From: an uncultured Gammaproteobacteria bacterium
GTDB lineage: Bacteria > Pseudomonadota > Gammaproteobacteria > Arenicellales > Poriferihabitantaceae
Direction: 5' to 3'
Length of the DNA: 5,725 bases
NCBI GenBank assembly: GCA_938021685.1
Contig: CALIFM010000049.1
Span: forward strand, 1 to 5,725
In this document: piece after piece, positions 1 through 5,725 of the stretch
How positions within the stretch are numbered: position 1 is the first letter of the stretch
Layout of the letters: each line of letters starts with the position of its first letter
Notes under the pieces: generated by a model
The model's database searches: none
What the model saw: the letters and a program-made list of their open reading frames with translations, nothing else
What the model was told of the DNA's origin: nothing
Made by a program: the position numbers and the translations under genes

Positions 1-416
1 GCGGGAACACCTAAGATACACCAAAGTTTAAATAATCGATGGTATTCATTTGGCAACGGTGTATTACTGGCTAAGCTATGTTTAATCAAAGCACTTAGGC
101 GCAATTGAATCCAAACCACCGGCAACCAACAACAGCCTATACCGATAAACAAGGCGTAACTAGCCAATAACCACGGGGTATTCCATGCATAACAAGAATG
201 ATATATTAACCATCCTCCCGATAAAGGCTGCACGATAACAGCAGGCAGCGTAAACACACTATCAGCTAGCACGGTATTACGCGCAGCATAGTGCTTTTGG
301 GAAAGATCATCAGTGTAGTGAGAGCGCAACATGAAAAAAGCAATACCAATGCCCGTACCAAACAAAATACAGCTACTGATGATGTGTAGGGCTTTAATAA
401 CCAAATAGGCACTCAT
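1..416 (-). CDS. DUF2269-like integral membrane protein, N-terminal part (cut by window edge)
   Basis: Reading the minus strand from ATG 414-416 gives 138 codons with no stop, so the 3' end lies outside the window. An in-frame TAA at 420-422 bounds the start, and no strong Shine-Dalgarno precedes it. The protein begins MSAYLVIKALHIIS and has hydrophobic segments at about residues 5-29, 50-72 and 82-103. The pattern KALHI (8-12), FGTGIG (19-24), LADSVFTLPAV (50-60), QPLSG (63-67), WLPVVW (97-102) and LPNEYHRLFKLW (121-132) matches my memory of the DUF2269 family, small inner-membrane proteins of about 150 residues, so perhaps 10-25 residues are missing. The biochemical function of the family is not known to me. 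It is transcribed away from the cobalamin operon, so shared function should not be assumed. The reading frame is clear; the family name rests on pattern memory. Confidence 0.8.
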   Translation of the reverse strand, partial: MSAYLVIKALHIISSCILFGTGIGIAFFMLRSHYTDDLSQKHYAARNTVLADSVFTLPAVIVQPLSGGWLIYHSCYAWNTPWLLASYALFIGIGCCWLPVVWIQLRLSALIKHSLASNTPLPNEYHRLFKLWCILGVP

Positions 417-555
417 TGTTTACTGCTTAAGCCATGCACGAAGAAAATAATAATATCAGATGCAACTTACCAAGGAGCACTTGTTTTTGTTTGCTGGTCC
501 GACCTGTTTAGTCGCAGACAACCCCATTAGTGCCCCATCTAAACAAACTATTTCC

Positions 556-584
556 TAGTCCCAAGCAAGACAGTCCTTTATAAT
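556..584 (+). promoter_or_regulatory. candidate sigma70-type promoter for the transporter/cobalamin operon
   Basis: A perfect TATAAT hexamer lies at 579-584, about 60 bases before the transporter start codon. The hexamer 17 bp upstream (TAGTCC, 556-561) matches the TTGACA consensus at only three positions, and there is no extended -10 TG. Recognition would therefore rely mainly on the -10 box or on an activator. Transcription would be expected to begin near 591, just at the palindrome. Confidence 0.45.
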
Positions 585-591
585 TTAGGGC

Positions 592-608
592 TGCCATAGA
601 TTATGGCA
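592..608. promoter_or_regulatory. perfect 7-3-7 inverted repeat at the predicted transcription start (candidate operator)
   Basis: The sequence TGCCATA-GAT-TATGGCA is a perfect 7-bp inverted repeat around a 3-base centre. It starts 8 bases after the TATAAT box and ends 34 bases before the transporter ATG. The position, over the expected +1 site, fits a repressor operator. In RNA it would form a short hairpin at the very 5' end of the transcript. A T7 run follows at 616-622, but the seven-base gap after the stem makes an intrinsic terminator unlikely. I do not recognise the motif as the site of a known metal regulator; it does not match the NikR GTATGA-N16-TCATAC pattern. Confidence 0.4.
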
Positions 609-642
609 AATACAGTTTTTTTATTCATGCCACTTCATATCC

Positions 643-1332
643 ATGGACCTACCAACCATTTTAGGAATTCTCAGCCTTGGCTTTAGCTTAGGCTTGCTGC
701 ATGCACTGGATGCCGATCATATCATGGCAGTGTCAGTGCTGGCTGCTAAGATACAAAACTTGCGCAGCCGCCGCCAAGCAGCCATTACGACTATACGTTA
801 TTGCTTAAAATGGGCTACAGGGCATGGCGGCGCATTGATGTTGGTCGGCGGCCTAGCCTTGTTACTCGGTTGGCAATTGCCAGCTGCTGTATCACATTGG
901 GCCGAACGGTTGATTGGCATATTATTGATCGTCTTGGGTACTTGGCTTATCTACAAAGCACTCACCAACAAAATTCAACTGCATGTACATAAGCACGAAA
1001 ACGAAGAACTAGTGCATGTACATTTAACTCAAGATAGCAACAGCCAACATAGTCATCAACCGGTGTTAGTCGGCTTGGTTCATGGTTTGGCGGGTAGCGC
1101 GCCTGTGCTAGCCTTAATCCCTGCCTTGCAAACTGGCCAGCATTGGTTGGGCATGGCGTATTTGTTGTTGTTTTGTATAGGCGTGGTGGTATCAATGCTG
1201 GTATTTGGCTTGTTTTTCGGCCAGCTTCAAGTTTGGCTCACCCGTTTTGGGCAAGGCGTCTACAAAGCCTCGCGCTTAATAATCGGCGCCTCATCCATTG
1301 TGTTTGGCAGCTATTGGCTGCTTAACACTTAG
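643..1332 (+). CDS. Ni2+/Co2+ permease-like membrane protein (UreH/NiCoT-type), probable cobalt importer
   Basis: This 229-residue polytopic inner-membrane protein carries HALDADHI at residues 20-27, close to the RHAxDADHI metal-selectivity signature of NiCoT transporters. A second His site is GHGG (60-63) and a third is VHGLAGSAP (146-154), a motif I associate with UreH-like permeases. Hydrophobic segments lie at about 5-19, 62-77, 89-107, 141-162, 169-193 and 210-227. Between the third and fourth is a His-rich hydrophilic loop with His at 114, 116, 118, 125, 127, 136 and 138, probably metal binding. It is shorter than classical NiCoT permeases (over 300 residues), which favours the UreH-like branch. 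The ATG at 643 is the only reasonable start, since no in-frame ATG, GTG or TTG lies in the leader; the Shine-Dalgarno is poor. Position seven bases ahead of cbiD argues for cobalt over nickel. Ni versus Co is inference. Confidence 0.85.
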   Translation: MDLPTILGILSLGFSLGLLHALDADHIMAVSVLAAKIQNLRSRRQAAITTIRYCLKWATGHGGALMLVGGLALLLGWQLPAAVSHWAERLIGILLIVLGTWLIYKALTNKIQLHVHKHENEELVHVHLTQDSNSQHSHQPVLVGLVHGLAGSAPVLALIPALQTGQHWLGMAYLLLFCIGVVVSMLVFGLFFGQLQVWLTRFGQGVYKASRLIIGASSIVFGSYWLLNT

Positions 1333-1339
1333 CTCGCCT

Positions 1340-2434
1340 ATGCGCGAAGAAACTGCCGAGCAAAAAACTAAGCTGCGCAGTGGCTATACTACCGGCTGCT
1401 GCGCCACAGCCACCTCTCTAGCGGCCGCTACTTTATTGCTTGCAGAGCACCGTAACTTAAGCACTGTCATCGAGTTGCCACGCGGCCAAGTGGTGAGCTT
1501 CGACCTCAAAAGTTGCGAACAACTCAACACCACGCAAGCACGTGCCAGCATTATCAAAGACGCTGGCGACGATCCTGATGCCACCCACGGCGCCACCGTA
1601 TTTGCCGAAGTACATTTAAGCAGCCAAACAGGTATTCGCTTCCATGCGGCCGAAGGTGTGGGCACTGTAACTAAAGAAGGTTTATCTATTGCTGTAGGTG
1701 AACCGGCTATCAACCCCGTGCCACGTAAGATGATGCTTGAGCATTTATCGGCATTAATTGATGATACCCACTATGAAGGCGGCCTAGACGTACACATCGG
1801 TGTGGAAGATGGTGAACGCATCGCACTTAAAACCATGAATGGCCGCCTAGGCATCGTGGGCGGCCTATCCATTTTAGGCACCACCGGTATAGTGCGACCC
1901 TTTTCCTGCGCCGCCTATATCGCCTCCATTCACCAGTCCATCGATGTCGCCCATGCCAATGGCTTCAGCCATATCGCCGCCAGCACAGGCTCCACCAGCG
2001 AAGCGTACATCAAGCAGCGCCTAGATTTACCCGACTCCGCCTTAGTTGAAATGGGCGACTTCGTCGGCGCAGTATTTAAACACTTGCGCAAAGTGCCCAT
2101 GAGCAAGCTGTCGCTATGCGGCGGCTTTGGTAAGATGAGTAAGCTTGCCGCTGGCGCGCGCTCTCTACACAGCCATGACTCATCCATTGATTTCAACTTT
2201 CTTGCCGAGCAAGCCGAAATACTTGGTGCAAACAACAAAGTCATGCAACAAATCAAAGAAGCAAACACCAGCCTACAAGCCTTGGATATCGCACAAAACA
2301 ATGACCTGCCGCTTGGCGACAGCATCAGTCAACTGGCTCGTCAACAAGCATTAAGCGCAACCAAACAAGCCTTGCAAATTGACGTATACTGCATTAACAA
2401 AACAGGCAATTGTATAGGTACTGCACTGGGCTAA
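1340..2434 (+). CDS. cbiD: cobalt-precorrin-5B C1-methyltransferase CbiD
   Basis: CbiD methylates C1 of the corrin ring using S-adenosylmethionine during ring contraction, acting in the cytoplasm. The 364-residue product has the family blocks in order: SGYTTG (14-19), KDAGDDPDATHG (73-84), EGVGTVTKEGL (105-115), VGEPAINPVPRKM (119-131), the hallmark GIVGGLSILGTTGIVRP (171-187), and a STGSTSE stretch at 215-221. Length is normal for CbiD. I start at ATG 1340, seven bases after the transporter stop. The frame stays open upstream to a TTG at 1298, but that would overlap the transporter and add 14 residues not expected before the SGYTTG block. No clear Shine-Dalgarno is seen, so translation may be coupled to the upstream gene. 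In Pseudomonas-like genomes CbiD stands in for CobF among otherwise aerobic-type cob genes, and the neighbours here fit that. Confidence 0.95.
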   Translation: MREETAEQKTKLRSGYTTGCCATATSLAAATLLLAEHRNLSTVIELPRGQVVSFDLKSCEQLNTTQARASIIKDAGDDPDATHGATVFAEVHLSSQTGIRFHAAEGVGTVTKEGLSIAVGEPAINPVPRKMMLEHLSALIDDTHYEGGLDVHIGVEDGERIALKTMNGRLGIVGGLSILGTTGIVRPFSCAAYIASIHQSIDVAHANGFSHIAASTGSTSEAYIKQRLDLPDSALVEMGDFVGAVFKHLRKVPMSKLSLCGGFGKMSKLAAGARSLHSHDSSIDFNFLAEQAEILGANNKVMQQIKEANTSLQALDIAQNNDLPLGDSISQLARQQALSATKQALQIDVYCINKTGNCIGTALG

Positions 2435-2436
2435 TG
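2432..2436 (+). promoter_or_regulatory. TAATG stop-start overlap coupling cbiD and cobK
   Basis: The stop codon of cbiD (TAA, 2432-2434) and the start codon of cobK (ATG, 2434-2436) share one base. No strong Shine-Dalgarno is visible just upstream, so ribosomes finishing cbiD probably reinitiate on cobK. This also supports ATG 2434 as the true cobK start. Confidence 0.65.
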
Positions 2437-3207
2437 AAACTACTATTACTAGGCGGCACACGTGATGCCTTGTCCCTTGCGCAGCGCTTAATCGAGGCCA
2501 ATGTCACACTCATTTACAGCATCGCAGGTTTGGTTCGTTCACCGGAGCTTACCTGCGAAACCCACAGCGGCGGCTTTAGCGCTTATGACCCTACAACCAA
2601 ATCGTCGGGTATTGCTGGCCTTGCTCAATTCATTACCGACCGCAATATCAGTCTTATCGTGGACGCTACCCACCCCTATGCACAGCAAATCTCTGCCCAT
2701 GCAGCAGAAGCAGCGCAGCTTACTGGCATATCCTACTGGCCTTATACCCGCCCCGCCTGGCCCGATACCGACTTACAGCCCTGTACCGCCTTTACTGATG
2801 TGCCCATGCTGTTGCCCTTGTTAGAAAACTGCCAACGGCCCTTTTTCACGCTCGGCCAAAGCTTGCTGCAACATACCCAGCAACGCCCTACCTACCAGCA
2901 CTGGATCGTGCGCAGTGCCATAGCACCAGATCAACCGATTAGTGATCAACATATTACGCACCTAACGGATATCGGCCCATTCGATTACGAGCAAGAATTA
3001 GCCCTATTAAAGCAATACAAGGTGGATGCCCTAATCTGCAAAAACAGCGGTAGCCAAGCGGTCTATGCTAAAATTCGCGCTGCTCATGCACTTGGCATTA
3101 CTCTGTTTGTGCAAGAACGCCCACCGGCTCCTTCACCTAGTGCGAGTACGCCGTTATTTAGCGCTATCGATCCTTTGTTTAACGCCATTGTCATTCAGAA
3201 TAATTAG
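2434..3207 (+). CDS. cobK: precorrin-6A reductase CobK/CbiJ
   Basis: The enzyme reduces the macrocycle of (cobalt-)precorrin-6A to precorrin-6B with a nicotinamide nucleotide (NADPH for CobK), directly after the CbiD step. The 257-residue protein opens with a Rossmann-like strand and glycine motif, MKLLLLGGTRDA (1-12). It carries the family motif DATHPYA followed by QQIS at 77-87 and a C-terminal KNSGS (203-207) with an AKIRAAHALGI segment and an ERPP motif shortly after. Length matches the family. The ATG at 2434 shares its A with the TAA of cbiD (TAATG), pointing to translational coupling. A TTG at 2410 would extend the frame by eight residues ahead of the conserved N-terminal strand and is less likely. 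CobK and CbiJ are orthologous names; the choice depends on whether cobalt is already inserted, which the window does not show. Confidence 0.94.
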   Translation: MKLLLLGGTRDALSLAQRLIEANVTLIYSIAGLVRSPELTCETHSGGFSAYDPTTKSSGIAGLAQFITDRNISLIVDATHPYAQQISAHAAEAAQLTGISYWPYTRPAWPDTDLQPCTAFTDVPMLLPLLENCQRPFFTLGQSLLQHTQQRPTYQHWIVRSAIAPDQPISDQHITHLTDIGPFDYEQELALLKQYKVDALICKNSGSQAVYAKIRAAHALGITLFVQERPPAPSPSASTPLFSAIDPLFNAIVIQNN

Positions 3208-3231
3208 CCTTAAATCATCATTGCCCACACT

Positions 3232-3870
3232 ATGGACCCCTACCTAAAAGACCCGATTGCCATTGAAGACAAATCCTTTGCGTTGATCAAAGCACAAACT
3301 GATCTGAGCGGCTTTGATTCTGACCAACAGCAAATCGTGATGCGCCTTGTGCACACCTGCGGCAATCCAGCTATCGCCAGCGATGTACATATCAGCAGCA
3401 ATGCCGTTCCAACAGGCATTAAGGCCGTCAATGATGCTGCCCCCATTTTATGCGACGTAGAGATGGTTAAACAGGGCCTCACCAAGCGATTTTTAAGCAC
3501 TGAGCCACTGTGCTTTTTAAATCATGAAAATGTGCCTGATACGGCCAAAACACGCGGCCACTCTCGCAGCATGGTGGCGCTAGACCACTGGGCAGATCAC
3601 CTAACCGGCAGCATCGCCATCATCGGTAATGCCCCCACCGCACTATTTCGGTTGATGGAAATGATCGAACAAGGCGCGCCTAAGCCGGCACTTATTATTG
3701 GCATTCCGGTAGGGTTTATTGGCGCGCCAGAGTCCAAAGATTATCTTTGGACCAATCATCAAACACTGGGCGTGCAATGCATCACTATTACTGGCCGCAC
3801 TGGCGGTAGCGCTTTAGCCGCAGGGGCATTCAACACCTTGGTGCGCCTACAACGCGGCCTGCGGTTCTAG
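3232..3870 (+). CDS. cobH: precorrin-8X methylmutase CobH/CbiC
   Basis: CobH/CbiC moves the C11 methyl group to C12, converting (cobalt-)precorrin-8 to hydrogenobyrinate or cobyrinate. The 212-residue product has the standard length. It shows the N-terminal block with IEDKSFALIKAQ (11-22) and RLVHTCGNP (38-46), whose His41 corresponds to the catalytic His of CobH (His43 in the Pseudomonas denitrificans enzyme, from memory). Then follow CDVEMVKQG (74-82), KTRGHSRSM (106-114), GNAPTAL (132-138), PVGFIGAPESK (159-169) and a C-terminal GRTGGSALAAGAFNTL stretch. The start ATG lies 24 bases after the cobK stop with no obvious Shine-Dalgarno. All expected motifs are intact. The symbol cobH is chosen because the downstream gene is a CobL-type fusion; cbiC is the equivalent name for the anaerobic route. 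Confidence 0.95.
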   Translation: MDPYLKDPIAIEDKSFALIKAQTDLSGFDSDQQQIVMRLVHTCGNPAIASDVHISSNAVPTGIKAVNDAAPILCDVEMVKQGLTKRFLSTEPLCFLNHENVPDTAKTRGHSRSMVALDHWADHLTGSIAIIGNAPTALFRLMEMIEQGAPKPALIIGIPVGFIGAPESKDYLWTNHQTLGVQCITITGRTGGSALAAGAFNTLVRLQRGLRF

Positions 3871-3893
3871 AGGCACGCGTCCTTCTTCTCATT

Positions 3894-3898
3894 AAAGG
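3894..3898 (+). promoter_or_regulatory. possible ribosome binding site of cobL
   Basis: AAAGG lies 10 bases before the ATG at 3909. It is the most Shine-Dalgarno-like element ahead of any gene in this operon, although the spacing is slightly long. It supports ATG 3909 as the start; the 38-base gap after cobH holds nothing else I can recognise. Confidence 0.35.
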
Positions 3899-3908
3899 CC
3901 GTTCAATT

Positions 3909-5183
3909 ATGATTAAGCATATCAATTGGCAAGGCCACTCCATTGACGTAGTCAGCTTGGGTGTGGGCGCACCGGCTTGCTTAAATACTGCTGCACAACA
4001 AGTTTTGCAACAAGCAACACATGTTATCGGCGCACCACACCATTTTGACGAAGTAGTCCACCTAAACCTCGAAGCTGTACAACTGTCCTTGCCCTCACCA
4101 TTTTCAGCCTTGCACGAACTGTTAGCACAGCACAATCAAACCGGCCACCGCATCGCAGTGCTAGCTTCAGGCGACGCTTTGTTTTTTGGCATCGGCAATT
4201 GGCTCATCCAGCAAATTGGCGTCAAACACTTGCAGTTTCACCCGAATATATCCAGTGTGCAGGCCGCTTTTCATGCTGCAGGTTTACCATGGCAACAAGC
4301 CACCGTGGTCAGTCTGCATGGTCGGCCGCTGTTTCATTTGCGGGCACACTTGATATCAGGTCACACCTTGGCAGTACTGACTGATGCAGTCAACCACCCC
4401 GCTGCCATCGCAGTCGAGCTGGCAGCGCAAGGCTTGGGCAAATCCGTTGTATGGGTGGCCGAAAACTTAGGCGATGCTAAACAAACCATCAGCAAGCACA
4501 TTGCAACTACGTTGGCTGCCAGCAAGCAAACTGCCAAGGACTTTGCACCGCTAAATGTATGTCTATTGCAGCTTAAAGGCCTGGCTCACACCTTGCCAGC
4601 GTTTCCCGGCATTGCCGACCACCTGTTCGCCACCGGTGCTGAACCCGGTTTTGGTATGATTACTAAGCGCGAAGTGCGTCTCGCTATTTTGTCGCTCATG
4701 CAAGGCGCAGGCGGCGAGCAAGCTTGGGATATTGGCGCAGGCTGCGGCAGCATCGCTGTTGAATGGGCACGCTGGAACCCGCAAGGCCACATCACCGCCA
4801 TTGAAAGCCAGCCAGCTCGACTGGCCTTTATCCAAGAAAACATCGAACGCTTTGGTGCTGCCAATTGCACCCCTTTACTAGGCGAAGCCCCCACAGCTTG
4901 CGATAAGCTACCACACCCCAACGCCGTATTTATCGGAGGCAGCGCAGGTGATTTACCTACCCTGCTAAATTATGCATGGGATAAACTACTGCCCGGCGGC
5001 AAGCTCGTCGCCTCAGCCGTCACTGACAAAAGCCAAGCACAGCTGGCTGGTTACCGTGATGCGCAGCAAGCAGCAGAAGTAGAGTGCGAATGGGTTGAGC
5101 TGCAGGTAGTGAAAAACCTGCCTGATTCCGACAAATTGCGAGAACTCAAAACGGTGCAGATTTTAAAATGCTTAAAACATTAA
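3909..5183 (+). CDS. cobL: precorrin-6B C5,15-methyltransferase (decarboxylating) CobL, CbiE-CbiT fusion
   Basis: CobL adds methyl groups at C5 and C15 and removes the C12 acetate carboxyl, turning precorrin-6B into precorrin-8 for CobH. The 424-residue protein is a two-domain fusion. The CbiE-like tetrapyrrole methylase domain (about 10-200) has LGVGAP (17-22), ASGDALFFGIG (86-96), ISSVQAAFHAAGLPWQ (114-129), SLHGRP (135-140) and AENLGD (184-189). The CbiT-like domain (about 235-420) has ITKREVR (251-257), the SAM-binding WDIGAGCGSIAVEWAR (273-288), the acidic Glu299 after the next strand, and an FIGGSAGD loop. Total length is typical of CobL. The first glycine motif is unusual: GAP and ACLNTAA replace the more common GxDG-LTPAA pattern, and GAPHHF (41-46) stands where GGxRHL is usual. 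Catalytic blocks are otherwise intact, so I expect an active enzyme. Confidence 0.95.
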   Translation: MIKHINWQGHSIDVVSLGVGAPACLNTAAQQVLQQATHVIGAPHHFDEVVHLNLEAVQLSLPSPFSALHELLAQHNQTGHRIAVLASGDALFFGIGNWLIQQIGVKHLQFHPNISSVQAAFHAAGLPWQQATVVSLHGRPLFHLRAHLISGHTLAVLTDAVNHPAAIAVELAAQGLGKSVVWVAENLGDAKQTISKHIATTLAASKQTAKDFAPLNVCLLQLKGLAHTLPAFPGIADHLFATGAEPGFGMITKREVRLAILSLMQGAGGEQAWDIGAGCGSIAVEWARWNPQGHITAIESQPARLAFIQENIERFGAANCTPLLGEAPTACDKLPHPNAVFIGGSAGDLPTLLNYAWDKLLPGGKLVASAVTDKSQAQLAGYRDAQQAAEVECEWVELQVVKNLPDSDKLRELKTVQILKCLKH

Positions 5184-5205
5184 ACGGGTATTTACTTGAC
5201 TAGCC

Positions 5206-5725
5206 ATGAAAGCCTTATCCACTCAACAAAAAAACTTTCTTTACCAAAATTTAGTGCATGGTAAAGCACGCCTATTTGCTAAACCACTATATGACTTGTT
5301 AATTGGTGGCATTCTATGGGCCAACCGCGCAGTCGATTTACTTAGCCCTAAAGACAAAGCGGATATTAGCGAACTGACTATCATCATCAAAACTTTTGAA
5401 CGTCCCTACGCTGTGCGCCGCTTAGTGGCCAGTATTAAACGTCGCTACCCCAGCGCCCAGATTATGGTGGTGGACGATAGCCAACAGCCACAGCCAATTG
5501 ATGGTGTTGAAAACTTAAACTTGCCTTATGATGTGGGTATTTCCGCTGGCCGCAATGCTGCGCTTGACCAAACTGACACCCCTTATTTTTTATTGCTAGA
5601 CGACGATTTTGTGTTTAGCCGCCGCCAAAATTTAGGGCTATTGCTTAAGCAAATGCAGCAACACCCCGAGATTGATATTTTAGGTGGTCGTTATATTGAT
5701 TTGCCTTTTTACATTATGCACAACT
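5206..5725 (+). CDS. GT-A-fold glycosyltransferase (GT2/GT12-like), N-terminal part (cut by window edge)
   Basis: An open frame runs from ATG 5206 to the window end (173 full codons); an in-frame TGA at 5197-5199 bounds the start. Residues 1-55 are an N-terminal extension with basic and amphipathic stretches (about 28-47) and no signal peptide. The GT-A nucleotide-sugar fold then follows: ELTIIIKTFERP (56-67), a VRRLVASIKRRYP helix (70-82), IMVVDDS (86-92), DVGISAGRN (109-117), the metal-binding FLLLDDDFVF (128-137) and ILGGRY (158-163). The combination KTFERP, VDDS, SAGRN and DDDF is closer, from memory, to the beta-1,4-GalNAc transferase (GM2/GD2 synthase, GT12) type than to ordinary bacterial GT2 enzymes. 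Acceptor and sugar are unknown; a surface polysaccharide or lipid glycan is plausible. It starts 22 bases after cobL with no terminator seen between, so it may be co-transcribed, but it has no evident role in cobalamin synthesis. Confidence 0.85.
   Translation, partial: MKALSTQQKNFLYQNLVHGKARLFAKPLYDLLIGGILWANRAVDLLSPKDKADISELTIIIKTFERPYAVRRLVASIKRRYPSAQIMVVDDSQQPQPIDGVENLNLPYDVGISAGRNAALDQTDTPYFLLLDDDFVFSRRQNLGLLLKQMQQHPEIDILGGRYIDLPFYIMHN

Larger units (their letters stand above)
417..642. other. divergent intergenic region
   Basis: These 226 bases separate the divergently transcribed DUF2269-like gene and the transporter/cobalamin operon. They contain a -10-like box and a palindrome (listed separately), a T-rich tract at about 481-492 and a T7 run at 616-622. 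I looked on both strands for the conserved pieces of a cobalamin riboswitch, in particular an AAGACCTGCC-like B12 box with its upstream GGGAA-type core. I found only a poor resemblance at about 494-506 and no supporting core. For the minus-strand gene only weak promoter-like elements are visible: TATTAT at 447-452 and TTGGTA at 468-473, read on the minus strand with a short 15-bp spacer. Confidence 0.6.

Noticed and set aside
494..506. GGTCCGACCTG segment as a cobalamin riboswitch B12 box
   Set aside because: It resembles the GAAGACCTGCC core only over GACCTG, and the remaining conserved riboswitch elements are not found nearby on either strand.
592..622. Hairpin plus T7 run as an intrinsic terminator or attenuator
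   Set aside because: The stem is only 7 bp and AT-rich, and seven bases (609-615) separate it from the T run, which is too far for a standard rho-independent terminator. It is kept as a candidate operator only.
1776..1868. Recurring GGCGGCCTA / GGCCGCCTA words
   Set aside because: They encode Gly-Gly-Leu or Gly-Arg-Leu in conserved CbiD motifs and also occur once in the transporter, so they look like codon bias rather than a repeat element.
1384..2325. Long open frames on the minus strand opposite cbiD
   Set aside because: Their translations are low-complexity, Ser/Ala/Cys-rich and match no family, while the + strand carries all conserved CbiD motifs. They are antisense shadows.
3673..3728. 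Two GGCGCGCC palindromes (3673-3680 and 3721-3728) 48 bp apart
   Set aside because: Both lie within conserved coding sequence of cobH (Gly-Ala-Pro stretches) and are explained by codon choice. No other repeat structure is associated with them.
5184..5205. A terminator or promoter between cobL and the glycosyltransferase gene
   Set aside because: The 22-base gap has no GC-rich stem with a T tract. A TTGACT at 5196-5201 lacks a -10 box at proper spacing and falls at the start of the coding sequence.

Overview
The window holds part of a cobalamin (vitamin B12) corrin-ring operon on the + strand, flanked by two genes that run off the edges. Base composition looks close to even by eye. The gene set (stand-alone CbiD together with a CobK-type reductase, CobH/CbiC and a fused CbiE-CbiT/CobL protein) and the DUF2269 neighbour suggest a Pseudomonadota species, probably a gammaproteobacterium. 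No rRNA, tRNA or housekeeping marker is present to settle the lineage.

Layout: 1-416 (minus strand) is the N-terminal part of a DUF2269-like membrane protein. 417-642 is a divergent intergenic region with a good -10 box (579-584) followed by a perfect 17-bp palindrome (592-608). 643-1332 encodes a Ni2+/Co2+ permease-like protein with a His-rich loop. Then come cbiD (1340-2434), cobK/cbiJ (2434-3207), cobH/cbiC (3232-3870) and cobL/cbiET (3909-5183), all on the + strand with gaps of 38 bp or less. 5206-5725 is the start of a GT-A-fold glycosyltransferase that continues past the right edge.

How the genes work together: the permease probably brings in cobalt. CbiD, CobK, CobL and CobH catalyse four consecutive reactions: C1 methylation of (cobalt-)precorrin-5, reduction of precorrin-6A to 6B, double methylation plus decarboxylation to precorrin-8, and methyl migration to (hydrogeno/cob)byrinate. 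Gene order (D-K-H-L) differs slightly from reaction order. The window lacks the genes that decide between early and late cobalt insertion (cbiK/cbiX and cbiG versus cobG and cobNST), so the route cannot be assigned.

I found no mobile element, CRISPR array, RNA gene or convincing cobalamin riboswitch, and no evidence for an undescribed system. The points most worth following up are the palindrome at the putative transcription start, the His-loop transporter leading the operon, the mixed cbi/cob gene set, and the terminal glycosyltransferase, which resembles the GM2/GD2-synthase (GT12) type.
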